Shown here: piece after piece, positions 49,600-57,729 of the stretch | Layout: each line of letters opens with the position of its first letter | Numbering within the stretch: the stretch's first letter is position 1 | DNA from: DASWOJ01 sp964242415 | GTDB taxonomy: Bacteria; Pseudomonadota; Alphaproteobacteria; Acetobacterales; Acetobacteraceae | DNA: 64,000 nucleotides | Assembly (NCBI GenBank): GCA_964242415.1 | Contig: CAXTAT010000011.1 | Coordinates: 1 to 64,000 of the forward strand | Direction of reading: 5' to 3' | Made by a program: the position numbers and the translations under genes | Notes under the pieces: model-generated | The model's input: the letters and a program-made list of their open reading frames with translations, nothing else | What the model was told of the DNA's origin: nothing | The model's database searches: none

Positions 49600-50148
49600 T
49601 CACGCAATCTCCGCCAGCGCAGGGCGGAGCTGCTCATCCACGACGTCCGGGGTCAGCGGACCGGCCATACGCCACCGCACCACCCCATGGCTGTCCAGCA
49701 AGTAGCTCTCCGGTACGCCATACACCCCGAAGTCGATGGCCACCTGTCCCGGCGCGTCGCGTGCGATGCGACTGAACGGGTTGCCATGCTTGGCCACGAA
49801 ACCCGATGCCGCCGACACGGTATCCTTGTAGGCAATGCCCCAAATCGGCAGGCCCGTCTTCGATAGCTTCATCAGCTCGGGATGCTCGATTACGCAGGGC
49901 ACGCACCAGCTTGCGAAGAAGTTGACCAGCACCGGCCGGCCCAGCGCCACCAGATCCGCACTGCCAAACCCCTGTCCCGGCGCCTGCGCCGGCAAGTCAA
50001 AATCCGGCACATGGCGACCGATCAACTGGCTCGGCACGTCGTGCGGGTCGAACCGCCCGGCCTTCATCTTCCCCAAGATGGAGAAGAAGCCTGCACCAGC
50101 CACCGCGGCAACGCCGAAGGGTGCGAGCAATAGAGCGCGGCGGTTCAC
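49600..50148 (-). CDS. ccmG: Thiol:disulfide interchange protein CcmG (DsbE)
   Basis: CcmG is a membrane-anchored periplasmic thioredoxin that passes electrons to CcmH and apocytochrome c. The 182-residue product starts at GTG 50148, with GGATGAG just upstream. It has one N-terminal helix (about 5-25), the active site WCVPC (81-85), and the CcmG-type IGRHVPDFDLPA and YGVPESYLLD segments. ccmF ends 11 bases upstream on the same strand, so co-transcription is clear. Confidence 0.92.
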   Translation of the reverse strand: MNRRALLLAPFGVAAVAGAGFFSILGKMKAGRFDPHDVPSQLIGRHVPDFDLPAQAPGQGFGSADLVALGRPVLVNFFASWCVPCVIEHPELMKLSKTGLPIWGIAYKDTVSAASGFVAKHGNPFSRIARDAPGQVAIDFGVYGVPESYLLDSHGVVRWRMAGPLTPDVVDEQLRPALAEIA

Positions 50149-50158
50149 CTCATCCCCC

Positions 50159-52120
50159 TCACGCCACTGCGGAGCCGGACCGCACCTTGGCCCGGGCAGG
50201 CGCACCTACCCGGGCACGGCGATCCAGCAATGACAACCCGCCGCCGCCCGCCATCGCGCCCAGCCAAATCCATGGCGCCAGCGGGTTGTAATGCAGGCGC
50301 ATGACGGCGGCTCCGTCCCGCTCCTCACCCAGCACGGTGTAGATGTCGGCGAGGCCATTGGTATGGATGGACGCCTCGGTGGTCGTCATGCGCTGCACGG
50401 GGAAGGTGCGGCGGGAAGGCTCGACCCGGGCGACCAGGTTGCCATCATGCGTGATGGTCAGGGTGGCGACGCGCTCCTCGTAGTTCGGTCCCGGCTGGTC
50501 GCGCACGCCCTCCAGGGTCCAGACGTAACCGGCGGCCTCCGCCGTCTCGCCGGGGCGGAGGAGCACGACGCGCTCGGTGGCGAACGACATGCCGGCGATC
50601 CCCGCTACCACGACCCCCATGCCGGCATGCCCCAGCGCAGTGCCCCAAGTCTGCAGCCGCAGGCCGCGCAGCCGGGCCATGCTGTCGCCGACGGGGATGC
50701 GGAACAGCCGGATGCGCTCGACCAGCTCGGCAAAGGCGCCCAGCACCAACCAGGCTGCCAGCCCGAACGCCGCCGCCGCGAGGCCATGCGCCGGACCCAC
50801 CGCCGCGATCAAGCCGACAGCCAATGCAGCCACTGCAACCCACCACAGCCGCAGCAGCGCCGGGCGCAACTGCGCGCGCTTCCACGCCATGGTCGGCGCA
50901 ATCGTCATGGCGGCGAACACCGGCAACGCCATCGGCAGCACCGTCGCATTGAAGAACGGCGCGCCCACAGAAATCTTATGGCCGAACAGCAGGTCGGCGA
51001 TCAGCGGCCACATCGTCCCGGTAATCACCACCGTGGCGATGCTGCACAGCATGATATTGTTGAACACCAGCGCGCCCTCCCGCGACAACGGCGCGAATAG
51101 CCCCCCTGGTGCCAGCACGGGCGCCCGGAACGCAAACAGCAGCAAGGACCCGCCGATCACCAGCCCCAGCAACCCCAGGATGAACACGCCCCGCGTCGGG
51201 TCGTTGGCGAATGAGTGCACGGAGTTCAGGATGCCCGACCGCACCAGGAAGGTGCCGGACAGCGACAGCGAGAACGTGCCGATGGCCAGCAGCACCGTCC
51301 AGACCTTCAGCGCCTCCCGCTTCTCCACCACGATGGCGGAGTGCAGCAGCGCGGTCCCGGTCAGCCAGGGCAGCAGGGAGGCGTTCTCAACCGGGTCCCA
51401 GAACCAGTAGCCGCCCCAGCCCAACTCATAATACGCCCACCAGGAGCCGAGTGCGATACCGCCGGTCAGCAGGCACCAGCTTGCCAGCGTCCACGGCCGC
51501 ACCCAGCGGCCCCAAGCGGCGTCGATCCGGCCTTCCAGCAACGCCGCGACCGCAAAGGCGAACGGCACCGCGAAGCCGACGTAGCCCGCGTAGAGGATGG
51601 GCGGATGGAAGGCGAGGCCGGGGTCCTGCAGCAGCGGGTTCATGTCCCGTCCGTCCAGCGGCGCCGGGAACAGCCGGGCGAAGGGGTTGCTGGCCAGCAG
51701 CGCAAACAGCAGGAACCCGGCGCTGCTGCCACCCAGCACGCCGATCACCCGCGCCCGCAGCGCCGACGGCAGCCCGCGCCCGAATGCCGCGACGGCCCCG
51801 CCGCACAGTGCCAGGATCAAGGTCCACAGTAGGATGGAGCCTTCATGGTTGCCCCAGGCGCCGGTGATCTTATACAGCAGCGGTTTCAGGGTATGGCTGT
51901 TCTCCGCCACGTTGAGCACGGAGAAGTCATCGGCGACGCTGCTCCATACCAGGCACAGGAACGACGTACCGAGCGCCAGCAACTGCCCGACCGCAATGGC
52001 CGGCGCCGCCGCCATCAACCGTGCGTCGTTGCGGTGCGCCCCCCAGATCGGCAGCACGGTCTGCGCCAGCGCCAGGGCAAACGCCAGGGCTAGGGCAAAA
52101 TGGCCAAGTTCGGGAATCAT
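50159..52120 (-). CDS. ccmF: Haem lyase CcmF
   Basis: CcmF attaches haem to apocytochrome c. The 653-residue inner membrane protein has about fourteen hydrophobic segments. The WWD haem-handling domain is in GWGGYWFWDPVENASLLPWL, with NHEGSILLW nearby, and conserved histidines lie in flanking loops (TGTALLHS). MIPELGHFALALAFALAL is the standard N-terminus. A family B repeat lies in the 133-base gap to ccmE upstream, and ccmG follows downstream. Confidence 0.95.
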   Translation of the reverse strand: MIPELGHFALALAFALALAQTVLPIWGAHRNDARLMAAAPAIAVGQLLALGTSFLCLVWSSVADDFSVLNVAENSHTLKPLLYKITGAWGNHEGSILLWTLILALCGGAVAAFGRGLPSALRARVIGVLGGSSAGFLLFALLASNPFARLFPAPLDGRDMNPLLQDPGLAFHPPILYAGYVGFAVPFAFAVAALLEGRIDAAWGRWVRPWTLASWCLLTGGIALGSWWAYYELGWGGYWFWDPVENASLLPWLTGTALLHSAIVVEKREALKVWTVLLAIGTFSLSLSGTFLVRSGILNSVHSFANDPTRGVFILGLLGLVIGGSLLLFAFRAPVLAPGGLFAPLSREGALVFNNIMLCSIATVVITGTMWPLIADLLFGHKISVGAPFFNATVLPMALPVFAAMTIAPTMAWKRAQLRPALLRLWWVAVAALAVGLIAAVGPAHGLAAAAFGLAAWLVLGAFAELVERIRLFRIPVGDSMARLRGLRLQTWGTALGHAGMGVVVAGIAGMSFATERVVLLRPGETAEAAGYVWTLEGVRDQPGPNYEERVATLTITHDGNLVARVEPSRRTFPVQRMTTTEASIHTNGLADIYTVLGEERDGAAVMRLHYNPLAPWIWLGAMAGGGGLSLLDRRARVGAPARAKVRSGSAVA

Positions 52121-52137
52121 GCGGGCCGCTCCTGACC

Positions 52138-52237
52138 ACCGTCATTCTGAACCGTGCTTGCGGCGCGGCAATCCAGGGATGGCAAGCACAGCCCGCGCAG
52201 CCCTGGACTGCCGCGCCGAATCCGGCTCGCAATGACC
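52138..52237. repeat. Family B palindromic repeat, copy 3
   Basis: The copy begins ACCGTCATTCTGAACCGTGC, passes GGCGCGGCAATCCAGGGA and its inverse arm CCCTGGACTGCCGCGCC, and ends CGGCTCGCAATGACC. It occupies almost the whole gap between ccmE and ccmF. Confidence 0.9.
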
Positions 52238-52253
52238 ATGGATAGAGTCAGCT

Positions 52254-52763
52254 TCATCCGCCTGCCTTCGTGTTATCGGTCGTCAGCGTATTCCAGGTGG
52301 CGGCCGGCGGCGGCGGACCCTGCTCGGGACGCCACTGCCCGGTGCGCTTCAGGGCGTCCGCGACGTCCTTCGGCATATAGGTCTCGTCATGCTTCGCCAG
52401 CACCTCTTGCGCCCGAAAAGTGCCATCGGGCTGCAACACGCCCAGCGTCACCGCGCCCTGCCCCTCGCGGAACAGGTCGGGCAGGATGCCGACATAGGAC
52501 ACGTCCACCGAGGCCCGGCCATCGGTGATGCGGAACCGCGCCGTCGGTTGGCCACGGTCCTGGTCCCGATGCACGCTGCCGGCCTCGACCAAGCCACCCA
52601 GCCGCAAGGTGCGGCCCGGCGAAGCGGCATGCGAGGCCAAGTCCGACGGCGCTACGAAGAACACGATGTTGTCGCTGAATGCCGTCAGCCCCAACGCCGC
52701 GGCGGAGCCGACGCCGATGCCGCAAGCCATCACGATCCACAGGCGGCGGCGCTTGCGTGTCAT
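52254..52763 (-). CDS. ccmE: Cytochrome c-type biogenesis haem chaperone CcmE
   Basis: CcmE carries haem covalently from CcmC to CcmF. The 169-residue protein has an N-terminal helix (about 8-28), then the OB-fold with LRLGGLVEAGS and VSYVGILPDLFREGQG. The haem-binding His125 lies in VLAKHDETYMP with Tyr129. The C-terminal tail is flexible and Pro-rich. Its start overlaps the ccmD stop by four bases. Presence of the HxxxY form places it with the usual system I proteins. Confidence 0.95.
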   Translation of the reverse strand: MTRKRRRLWIVMACGIGVGSAAALGLTAFSDNIVFFVAPSDLASHAASPGRTLRLGGLVEAGSVHRDQDRGQPTARFRITDGRASVDVSYVGILPDLFREGQGAVTLGVLQPDGTFRAQEVLAKHDETYMPKDVADALKRTGQWRPEQGPPPPAATWNTLTTDNTKAGG

Positions 52764-52903
52764 GTCCGCACCTCTGCCCGGGGATCAATGGCCGCCAACC
52801 GCCGCTGCGCTCGCACCAGGCGCTGCCACGCCGCGACGGCGAACACGATTGGCACCGCAAGGCCCAACGCATAGGTCGCCGCGATGAACGGAAGGTGCGT
52901 CAT
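52760..52903 (-). CDS. ccmD: Haem exporter subunit CcmD
   Basis: This 47-residue protein has one membrane helix: MTHLPFIAATYALGLAVPIV, a short remaining hydrophobic part, and a basic tail WQRLVRAQRRLAAIDPRAEV. This matches CcmD, which helps release haem-loaded CcmE from the CcmABC complex. Four-base overlaps with ccmC and ccmE on either side confirm the reading frame. Confidence 0.9.
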   Translation of the reverse strand: MTHLPFIAATYALGLAVPIVFAVAAWQRLVRAQRRLAAIDPRAEVRT

Positions 52904-53661
52904 GCGCGTTCTGCCCGGGCCATCAGCAGGCCGCGGATGCGGCGCTCCATCACCGCCGCCCGGGTGCGGGCCATGACGATGGCGGCGAACGTCAGCGTGA
53001 AGCCAACCGCGCACACCAGCAGCGGCCACAGCATGGAATGCGACATGGTCGGTGCGCCCGTCAGCGTAATGGTGGCCGGCTGGTGCAGGGTATTCCACCA
53101 CTCGACGCTGAACTTGATGACCGGCAGGTTCACCACGCCCACCAGCGCCAGGATCGCCCCGGCCCGGTAGCCGCGCACCGGATCGTCAAAGGCGCGCACC
53201 AGCGCGATGTGGCCGAGATACAAGAAGAACAGCACCAGCACCGAGGTTAGACGCGCGTCCCACACCCACCAGGCGCCCCACATCGGCTTGCCCCACAGGC
53301 TGCCCGTCGCCAAGCACAGCCCAGTGAACCCGGCGCCCACCGGCCCGATCTCGACCGCCGCCAAATCCGCCAGCGGATGCCGCCACACCAACGACGCAAA
53401 GGAGGCCAGCGCCAGGCTGATATACCCGGCCGACGCGAGCCACGCCGAGGGTACGTGCACGTACATCATCCGCACCGCATCGCCCTGCTGCCAATCGGCC
53501 GGCGCCCCAAGCAGCCCCCAGCCCAGGCCGCCCAGGGTCAGCACCAGGGCAGGCCAACTCAGCCATGGTTGCAGCCTCCCGGCCAAGCGCAGGAAGCGGC
53601 CAGGATTGGCGAAGCGGTGCAGGTTGCGCGCTGGGCGCTGGGGGTATGCTATGGCGTCCAC
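52900..53661 (-). CDS. ccmC: Haem exporter membrane protein CcmC
   Basis: CcmC delivers haem to CcmE. The 253-residue protein has six membrane segments and the WWD haem motif in GAWWVWDARLTS, with flanking haem-ligand histidines in YVHVPSAW (about residue 69) and LGHIALVR or the later SVEWWNTLHQ loop. The ABC partners CcmA and CcmB are not in this window. It is the first ccm gene here and is divergent from yciI; the 134-base gap should contain both promoters. Confidence 0.95.
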   Translation of the reverse strand: MDAIAYPQRPARNLHRFANPGRFLRLAGRLQPWLSWPALVLTLGGLGWGLLGAPADWQQGDAVRMMYVHVPSAWLASAGYISLALASFASLVWRHPLADLAAVEIGPVGAGFTGLCLATGSLWGKPMWGAWWVWDARLTSVLVLFFLYLGHIALVRAFDDPVRGYRAGAILALVGVVNLPVIKFSVEWWNTLHQPATITLTGAPTMSHSMLWPLLVCAVGFTLTFAAIVMARTRAAVMERRIRGLLMARAERA

Positions 53662-53795
53662 GAGGGGAAGATAGCATCGTTTCCGGGGAGTTGAAGGCGT
53701 CTTGGGAACCCTTACTGTGCAGTGCGCAATCAGTGTTTCTAATGCACGCTCTGCGCATGTTTGTTATGCGCGCGCCGCGCACGGGGACCCAAGAC

Positions 53796-54089
53796 ATGTT
53801 ATTCGCCCTGATCTGCACCGACCGCCCGGCCAGCCTGGACCTGCGCCTGGCGACCCGGCCGGCCCACATGGCCTACCTCACGACCTACGCCGACCGCGTC
53901 GTGCAGGGCGGGCCGCTGCTGGACCCGGACGGCCGCCCCTGCGGCACCTTGCTGCTGATCGACGTCGAGGATCGCGCCGCCGCGGAGGGCTTCGCCGCCA
54001 CCGACCCCTACGCCCGCGCCGGGCTGTTCGAGGCCACGGTGATCCGCGCCTACCGCGCCGTGCTGCGCGACGGCGAGCTGGTGGCATAA
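53796..54089 (+). CDS. YciI-like protein
   Basis: This 97-residue protein has a single YciI/YCII domain (ferredoxin-like dimer). MLFALICTDRPASLDLRLATRPAHMAYL matches the family start, with His26 in the conserved RxxHxxYL position, and the later VVQGGPLLD, GTLLLIDVEDRAAAEGFAATDPYARAGLF segments are typical. YciI proteins are of uncertain function, some with hydrolase or dehydrochlorinase relatives. Its stop overlaps the EVE gene start by one base, and Rieske follows, forming a three-gene unit. Confidence 0.88.
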   Translation: MLFALICTDRPASLDLRLATRPAHMAYLTTYADRVVQGGPLLDPDGRPCGTLLLIDVEDRAAAEGFAATDPYARAGLFEATVIRAYRAVLRDGELVA

Positions 54090-54502
54090 TGGCCTACTGG
54101 CTGGTGAAGTCCGAGCCGGACGCCTTCAGTTGGGACCACCATGTGGCCGTGGGCACCGAACCCTGGACCGGCGTACGGAACCACTTGGCCAAGCTGAACC
54201 TGGCGGCGATGCGGCTGGGCGACCGGGCGTTCTTCTACCACTCCAACATCGGCAAGGCCGTGGTGGGCGTCGTCGAGGTCGTGCGCGAGGCGTACCCCGA
54301 CCCCACCGCCGAGACCGGCCCCTGGGTCTGCGTGGACCTGCGCGCCGTGGCGCCGCTGCCGCGCCCGGTGTCCCTGGCCGCCATCAAGGCCGAGGCGGCG
54401 CTGGCCGAGATGGCGCTGCTGCGCCAGTCGCGCCTGTCGGTCAGCCCGGTGTCGGACCCGCACTGGCGGCACATCATGGGCCTGGCGAGGTGGGTCGGGT
54501 GA
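54089..54502 (+). CDS. EVE domain protein
   Basis: This 137-residue protein is a stand-alone EVE domain (PUA-like fold). It opens MAYWLVKSEPDAFSWDHH, then WTGVRNHLAKLNLAAMRLGDRAFFYHSN and VGVVEVVREAYPDPTA, the canonical family pattern. EVE proteins bind modified bases, and bacterial members are associated with tRNA or DNA modification. It overlaps yciI upstream and the Rieske gene downstream by one base each; yciI-EVE pairs are common in alphaproteobacteria. Confidence 0.92.
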   Translation: MAYWLVKSEPDAFSWDHHVAVGTEPWTGVRNHLAKLNLAAMRLGDRAFFYHSNIGKAVVGVVEVVREAYPDPTAETGPWVCVDLRAVAPLPRPVSLAAIKAEAALAEMALLRQSRLSVSPVSDPHWRHIMGLARWVG

Positions 54503-54852
54503 TGCGCGAACTCTGCCGGCTGGACAGCATCCCGGATGGCAGCACGCGCGGCTTTCCTGCGGCGCCGGGCGGGTTCACCGGGCTGTTCGCGGTGCGGCAG
54601 GGCGAGGCGGCGTTCGTCTATGTGAACTGCTGCCCGCATGTCGGCACCGCGCTGGACTCGGCGATGCATGCGGGGCTGGGCCGTTTCCTGACCGCGGACG
54701 GCACGCGGCTCCGCTGCGCGACGCATGGCGCGGTGTTCGGCATCGCGGACGGCATTTGCACCGCCGGGCCATGCGTGGGCGCGCGGCTGGAAGCGGTTCC
54801 CGTGCAGGTTATCGACGGAGTGCTACTGGTGCCCGCCGACGCCGGCTTGTAG
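54502..54852 (+). CDS. Rieske [2Fe-2S] ferredoxin-like protein
   Basis: This 116-residue protein has the Rieske cluster motifs CPHVGTALD (CxH) near 44-52 and CATHGAVF (CxxH) near 73-80, which bind a 2Fe-2S cluster. It has no signal or membrane helix, so it is a soluble cytoplasmic Rieske ferredoxin-like protein, probably an electron carrier for an oxygenase or reductase not found here. It is the third gene of the yciI-EVE-Rieske unit, 33 bases before acsA. Confidence 0.9.
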   Translation: MRELCRLDSIPDGSTRGFPAAPGGFTGLFAVRQGEAAFVYVNCCPHVGTALDSAMHAGLGRFLTADGTRLRCATHGAVFGIADGICTAGPCVGARLEAVPVQVIDGVLLVPADAGL

Positions 54853-54885
54853 CGTCCGGCCCCAACGAGAAACTTGGAGGGGCGC

Positions 54886-56817
54886 ATGTCCGACCAGACC
54901 TATCCGGTGCAGCCGGAAATCGCCGCGCACACCCACGTCACCGCCGCGCATCACCACGCCATGACCGAGCAGGCCCGCACCGACCCCGAGGCGTTCTGGC
55001 TGGAGCAGGCCAAGCGCGTCGCCTGGATCAAGCCGCCGACCCGCGCGAAGCACACGAGCTTCGAGGGCGACGTGAGCATCAAGTGGTACGAGGACGGCGT
55101 GATTAACGCCTCCGCCACCTGCCTGGACCGCCACCTGCAGGAACGGCCCGACCAGGTCGCCATCATCTGGGAGGGCGACGACCCCGGCATGCAGCGCCAC
55201 GTCACCTACCGCGAGCTGCACGAGGAGGTCTGCCGGCTGGCCAACGCGCTCAAGGGCCTGGGCGTGAAGCGGGGGGACCGCATCACGATCTACCTGCCGA
55301 TGGTGGTGGAGGCCGCGGTCGCCATGCTGGCCTGCGCCCGGCTCGGCGCCATTCATGCCGTGGTGTTCGGCGGCTTCTCCCCGGACAGCCTGGCCAACCG
55401 CATCAACGACTGCGGCAGCACCCTGCTGATCACCGCCGACGAAGGCCGGCGCGGCGGGCGCAAGGTCGCGCTGAAGGCCAATGCCGACCTGGCGCTGCAG
55501 CACTGCCCGACCCTCCAGCATGTGGTCGTCGTGAAGGTCACCGGCGGCAACGTCGCCATGCAGCCCGGCCGCGACCTGGACTATGCCGAGCTGCTCGCCG
55601 CCGCCAGCCCGGACTGTGCGCCGGAGCCGGTGGAGGCCGAGGACCCGCTGTTCATCCTGTATACCTCCGGCAGCACCGGGCAACCCAAGGGCGTGCTGCA
55701 CACCACCGGCGGCTACATGGTCTGGGCTGCCTACACGCATCAGCTCGTGTTCGACTACCAGCCTGGCGAGGTCTATTGGTGCACCGCCGACGTGGGCTGG
55801 GTCACCGGGCACACCTATATCGTGTATGGCCCGCTGGCGAATGGTGCCACGACGCTGATGTTCGAGGGCATCCCGAACTACCCCGACATAAGCCGCTTCT
55901 GGCAGGTGGTGGACAAGCACCGGGTCAACATCTTCTACACCGCGCCGACCGCCATCCGCTCGCTGATGGGCGCGGGCGAAGGCCCGGTGAAGGCCACCAG
56001 CCGCAAGTCGCTCCGCGTACTCGGCAGCGTCGGGGAGCCGATCAACCCCGAGGCTTGGATGTGGTACTACAACGTGGTCGGCGAGGGCCGCTGCCCCATC
56101 GTGGACACCTGGTGGCAAACGGAGACCGGCGGCATCCTGATCAGCCCGCTGCCCGGCGCCGTCCCGGTGAAGCCCGGCTCCGCCACCCTGCCGCTGCCGG
56201 GCGTGTTCCCGGTGCTGGTGGATGGCGAGGGCGCCATCATCGAGGGCGCCGTCGAGGGCAACCTGTGCATCGCCGATAGCTGGCCCGGCCAGATGCGGAC
56301 CCTGTATGGCGACCACGCCCGCTTCGTGCAGACCTACTTCACGACCTTCAAGGGCCTGTACTTCACCGGCGACGGCGCGCGGCGGGATGCCGACGGCTAT
56401 TTCTGGATCACCGGCCGGGTGGACGACGTGATCAACGTCAGCGGCCACCGCATGGGCACCGCCGAGGTGGAAAGCGCGCTGGTCGCCCATCCCAAGGTTG
56501 CCGAAGCCGCCGTGGTCGGCTACCCGCACGACATCAAGGGCCAGGGCATCTACGCCTATGTGACCCTGAACACCGGCGAGGAGCCGACGGAGGCGCTGCG
56601 CAAGGAACTGGTGGCGTGGGTGCGCCGCGAGATTGGTCCCATCGCGTCGCCGGACGTGATACAGTGGGCGCCGGGCCTGCCGAAAACGCGGTCCGGCAAG
56701 ATCATGCGCCGCATCCTGCGCAAGATCGCCGCCAATGAGACGGACGGGCTGGGCGACACCAGCACCCTCGCCGACCCCGGCGTGGTGACGGAGTTGGTCA
56801 GTAGCCGGGCGGGATAG
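54886..56817 (+). CDS. acsA: Acetyl-CoA synthetase
   Basis: AcsA activates acetate to acetyl-CoA through acetyl-AMP. The 643-residue enzyme has the AMP-binding P-loop YTSGSTGQPKG, the WWQTETGG motif, YFTGDGARRD and the C-terminal lysine in KTRSGKIMRR, the usual site of regulatory acetylation. GGAGG before the ATG at 54886 gives a clear start. It feeds acetyl-CoA to central metabolism and potentially to the PhaA-PhaB pathway in this window. Confidence 0.96.
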   Translation: MSDQTYPVQPEIAAHTHVTAAHHHAMTEQARTDPEAFWLEQAKRVAWIKPPTRAKHTSFEGDVSIKWYEDGVINASATCLDRHLQERPDQVAIIWEGDDPGMQRHVTYRELHEEVCRLANALKGLGVKRGDRITIYLPMVVEAAVAMLACARLGAIHAVVFGGFSPDSLANRINDCGSTLLITADEGRRGGRKVALKANADLALQHCPTLQHVVVVKVTGGNVAMQPGRDLDYAELLAAASPDCAPEPVEAEDPLFILYTSGSTGQPKGVLHTTGGYMVWAAYTHQLVFDYQPGEVYWCTADVGWVTGHTYIVYGPLANGATTLMFEGIPNYPDISRFWQVVDKHRVNIFYTAPTAIRSLMGAGEGPVKATSRKSLRVLGSVGEPINPEAWMWYYNVVGEGRCPIVDTWWQTETGGILISPLPGAVPVKPGSATLPLPGVFPVLVDGEGAIIEGAVEGNLCIADSWPGQMRTLYGDHARFVQTYFTTFKGLYFTGDGARRDADGYFWITGRVDDVINVSGHRMGTAEVESALVAHPKVAEAAVVGYPHDIKGQGIYAYVTLNTGEEPTEALRKELVAWVRREIGPIASPDVIQWAPGLPKTRSGKIMRRILRKIAANETDGLGDTSTLADPGVVTELVSSRAG

Positions 56818-56837
56818 GACCGGGTAATTTTTCCGGA

Positions 56838-56875
56838 CGCCTCGGCGTTCAATTGCGACACAACCGACCGAGGCG
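56838..56875 (+). promoter_or_regulatory. Hairpin covering the HPF-like ribosome binding region
   Basis: CGCCTCGG (56838-56845) pairs exactly with CCGAGGCG (56868-56875) around a 22-base loop. The stem ends four bases before the ATG at 56880, so the only Shine-Dalgarno-like bases (GAGG) are locked in it. Translation could depend on stem opening. Confidence 0.45.
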
Positions 56876-56879
56876 CCGC

Positions 56880-57203
56880 ATGGACCGTCCGCTTGAGATC
56901 GCTTTCCACGGCCTGCAAGGCTCCCCCACCCTGGAGGACGAAATCCGCCAGCACGTTGAAAAGCTGGAACGGCACTGCAAGCACCTGGTGTCCTGCCGCG
57001 TGACCCTGGAGGCGTCAGGCGGCCGGGGACTGCCAAACGGGCATGTCAGCGTCCACATCATGCTGGGCTTCCCCGGCAAGGACTTGGCGATCAACCACGA
57101 TCCGCACCACGGCAAGGAGCAGCGCGCCCACCCGGACGCCTACACCGCCGTTCGGGACGCGTTCAAGGTCGCAGAGCGGCAGGTGCAGGGCGCCAAGGGT
57201 TAG
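56880..57203 (+). CDS. HPF/RaiA-like ribosome-associated protein
   Basis: This 107-residue protein has a single S30AE/HPF-type domain. LEIAFHGLQGSPTLEDEIRQHVEKLERHC corresponds to the first strand and helix, CRVTLEA to the second strand, and DAYTAVRDAFKVAERQV to the last helix. HPF/RaiA proteins bind the ribosome decoding region and silence it in stress. The His-rich middle segment (NHDPHHGKEQRAHPD) is unusual for the family, so it may be a divergent member. It has its own leader hairpin. Confidence 0.8.
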   Translation: MDRPLEIAFHGLQGSPTLEDEIRQHVEKLERHCKHLVSCRVTLEASGGRGLPNGHVSVHIMLGFPGKDLAINHDPHHGKEQRAHPDAYTAVRDAFKVAERQVQGAKG

Positions 57204-57255
57204 AGTGCAACTCTCGGTGAGATTGCGGGTTTCGTAATCAATGGAGGACAAGCGC

Positions 57256-57630
57256 ATGACATCAAAATTTCTAGTGGCCGCGATCGCGGCGGCGTGCCTG
57301 GCCAGCCCAATGGCGCAGGCGCAAAGCAGCAGCCCAGCGCAAGGCGGCGGGTTCAGCTTTCAAGGCGACCAGATCCAGCCGCTGCCGGACCCCAGCACGA
57401 ACAATCTCCGTGATCCGCGCTACTCCCAGACCGGGCAGCAGCAAGCGAATGGCCAGCTTCCGAAGCCCGGCGGCGGATGCCTCCGCTACGGCGCGGTCGG
57501 CGCTGCGGGCGGGCACTTGGCCGGGCATGGCGTGCTTGGCGCAGTCGCCGGCTGTGCGACCGGTGCGTACATCAAGCATCGGGACAAGGCACGCATCCGT
57601 GCGGAGCAGGCTGCTACACAGGCGCAGTAG
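57256..57630 (+). CDS. Small exported glycine-zipper-like protein
   Basis: GGAGGA seven bases before the ATG at 57256 supports this start, giving 124 residues. A signal peptide (to about 23, AQA) is followed by a Ser/Gln/Pro-rich stretch. A Gly/Ala-rich hydrophobic segment YGAVGAAGGHLAGHGVLGAV, resembling a glycine zipper, lies between two cysteines. The basic tail is HRDKARIRAEQ. Probably periplasmic or outer-membrane associated; function unknown. A strong terminator follows. Confidence 0.75.
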   Translation: MTSKFLVAAIAAACLASPMAQAQSSSPAQGGGFSFQGDQIQPLPDPSTNNLRDPRYSQTGQQQANGQLPKPGGGCLRYGAVGAAGGHLAGHGVLGAVAGCATGAYIKHRDKARIRAEQAATQAQ

Positions 57631-57681
57631 GCGGTCTGTTGCTGGCTGTTTGAAGCCCCGTGCGGCCTGGCTTCGGCTTGA

Positions 57682-57717
57682 AAGGCGACATGCCAGCCGG
57701 CATGTCGCCTTCTCTTT
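57682..57717. terminator. Bidirectional intrinsic terminator
   Basis: AAGGCGACATGCC (57682-57694) pairs perfectly with GGCATGTCGCCTT (57699-57711) around the loop AGCC, followed by TCTCTTT on the plus strand. It lies between the small exported-protein gene (stop 57630) and the convergent beta-helix gene (stop 57730) and probably ends both transcripts. Confidence 0.88.
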
Positions 57718-57729
57718 GCGGCCCGGGGA

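Noticed and set aside
49436..49603. Longer ccmH starting at 49603
   Set aside because: The extra 56 residues are translation of a family A repeat pair; the signal peptide begins at 49435.
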